DNA of 5,841 bases, taken from contig CAMBYA010000171.1 of NCBI GenBank assembly GCA_945872035.1, positions 1 through 5,841 on the forward strand. Direction: 5' to 3'. The notes beneath the pieces are model-generated. The model was not told the origin of the DNA. It saw nothing but the letters and a program-made list of their open reading frames with translations, and searched no databases. Of the stretch, positions 5,782 through 5,841 are shown in pieces; the first letter of the stretch is position 1; each line of letters starts with the position of its first letter. A program made the position numbers and the translations under genes. Origin of the DNA: Rhizobium sp. Q54. GTDB lineage: Bacteria; Pseudomonadota; Alphaproteobacteria; SMXS01.

Positions 5782-5841
5782 TCAGTTGCCGAGGCCGAAC
5801 CGGGCCAGCTTGCTGTCGATCTGCTCGATGTCGGCCGTCAC
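5782..5841 (-). CDS. 3' end of a convergent gene of unknown function
   Basis: Reading the minus strand from 5841, 19 sense codons give VTADIEQIDSKLARFGLGN, followed by TGA at 5784-5782. Every sense codon ends in G or C, as in the clear genes here, whereas the plus-strand frames across this stretch show no such bias. That, and the hairpin placed between it and cysNC, makes a real C-terminus likely. The gene continues right of the window and nineteen residues are too few to name a family. The amphipathic, Asp/Lys-containing stretch is consistent with a soluble protein ending in a helix. Confidence 0.55.
   Translation of the reverse strand: MTADIEQIDSKLARFGLGN

Noticed and set aside
1..5841. 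CRISPR arrays, tRNA or rRNA genes, insertion sequences, phage or defence genes
   Set aside because: No repeat-spacer pattern, RNA-gene signature, transposase motif or terminal inverted repeat was seen by eye; the sequence is almost entirely metabolic genes with short gaps.

Overview
The window is GC-rich DNA with strongly G/C-biased third codon positions. It looks like an alphaproteobacterial chromosome. The support is a CysD/CysNC pair in which APS kinase is fused to the CysN GTPase, a periplasmic GlpQ-type phosphodiesterase, and a FadE-type acyl-CoA dehydrogenase. The assignment rests on protein style and composition only; I cannot give a genus, and a gammaproteobacterium with fused CysNC is not excluded.

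Layout. (1) 1-242 is the 3' end of a glycerophosphodiester phosphodiesterase gene whose start lies left of the window. (2) 295-1224 is a complete tandem paralogue with a signal peptide, ending in an intrinsic terminator whose stem contains the stop codon. (3) 1363-2601 is an acyl-CoA dehydrogenase, preceded by a 138-base gap. (4) 2602-2803 is a 202-base gap holding a long imperfect hairpin and a reasonable sigma-70-like promoter. (5) 2804-3748 (cysD) and 3748-5730 (cysNC) form a translationally coupled two-gene operon for sulfate activation. (6) 5731-5781 holds a strong hairpin. (7) 5782-5841 is very probably the 3' end of a convergent minus-strand gene.

How the genes work. CysD (ATP sulfurylase) and the GTPase half of CysNC make APS from sulfate and ATP. 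The C-terminal kinase half of CysNC phosphorylates APS to PAPS, the donor for sulfate reduction or sulfotransferases. The two GlpQ-like enzymes would act in the periplasm, releasing glycerol 3-phosphate from glycerophosphodiesters. The acyl-CoA dehydrogenase is a stand-alone beta-oxidation-type flavoenzyme with no visible pathway partner. These three blocks look like independent transcription units.

Nothing here looks like a new multi-gene system; the window is mainly ordinary metabolism. The most unusual signal is in the two glpQ copies. The first 109 bases of the window are identical to 995-1103, and identity then drops abruptly to about 64%. This is the pattern expected of recent gene conversion between tandem paralogues. 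An 18-base perfect palindrome sits inside the identical tract.
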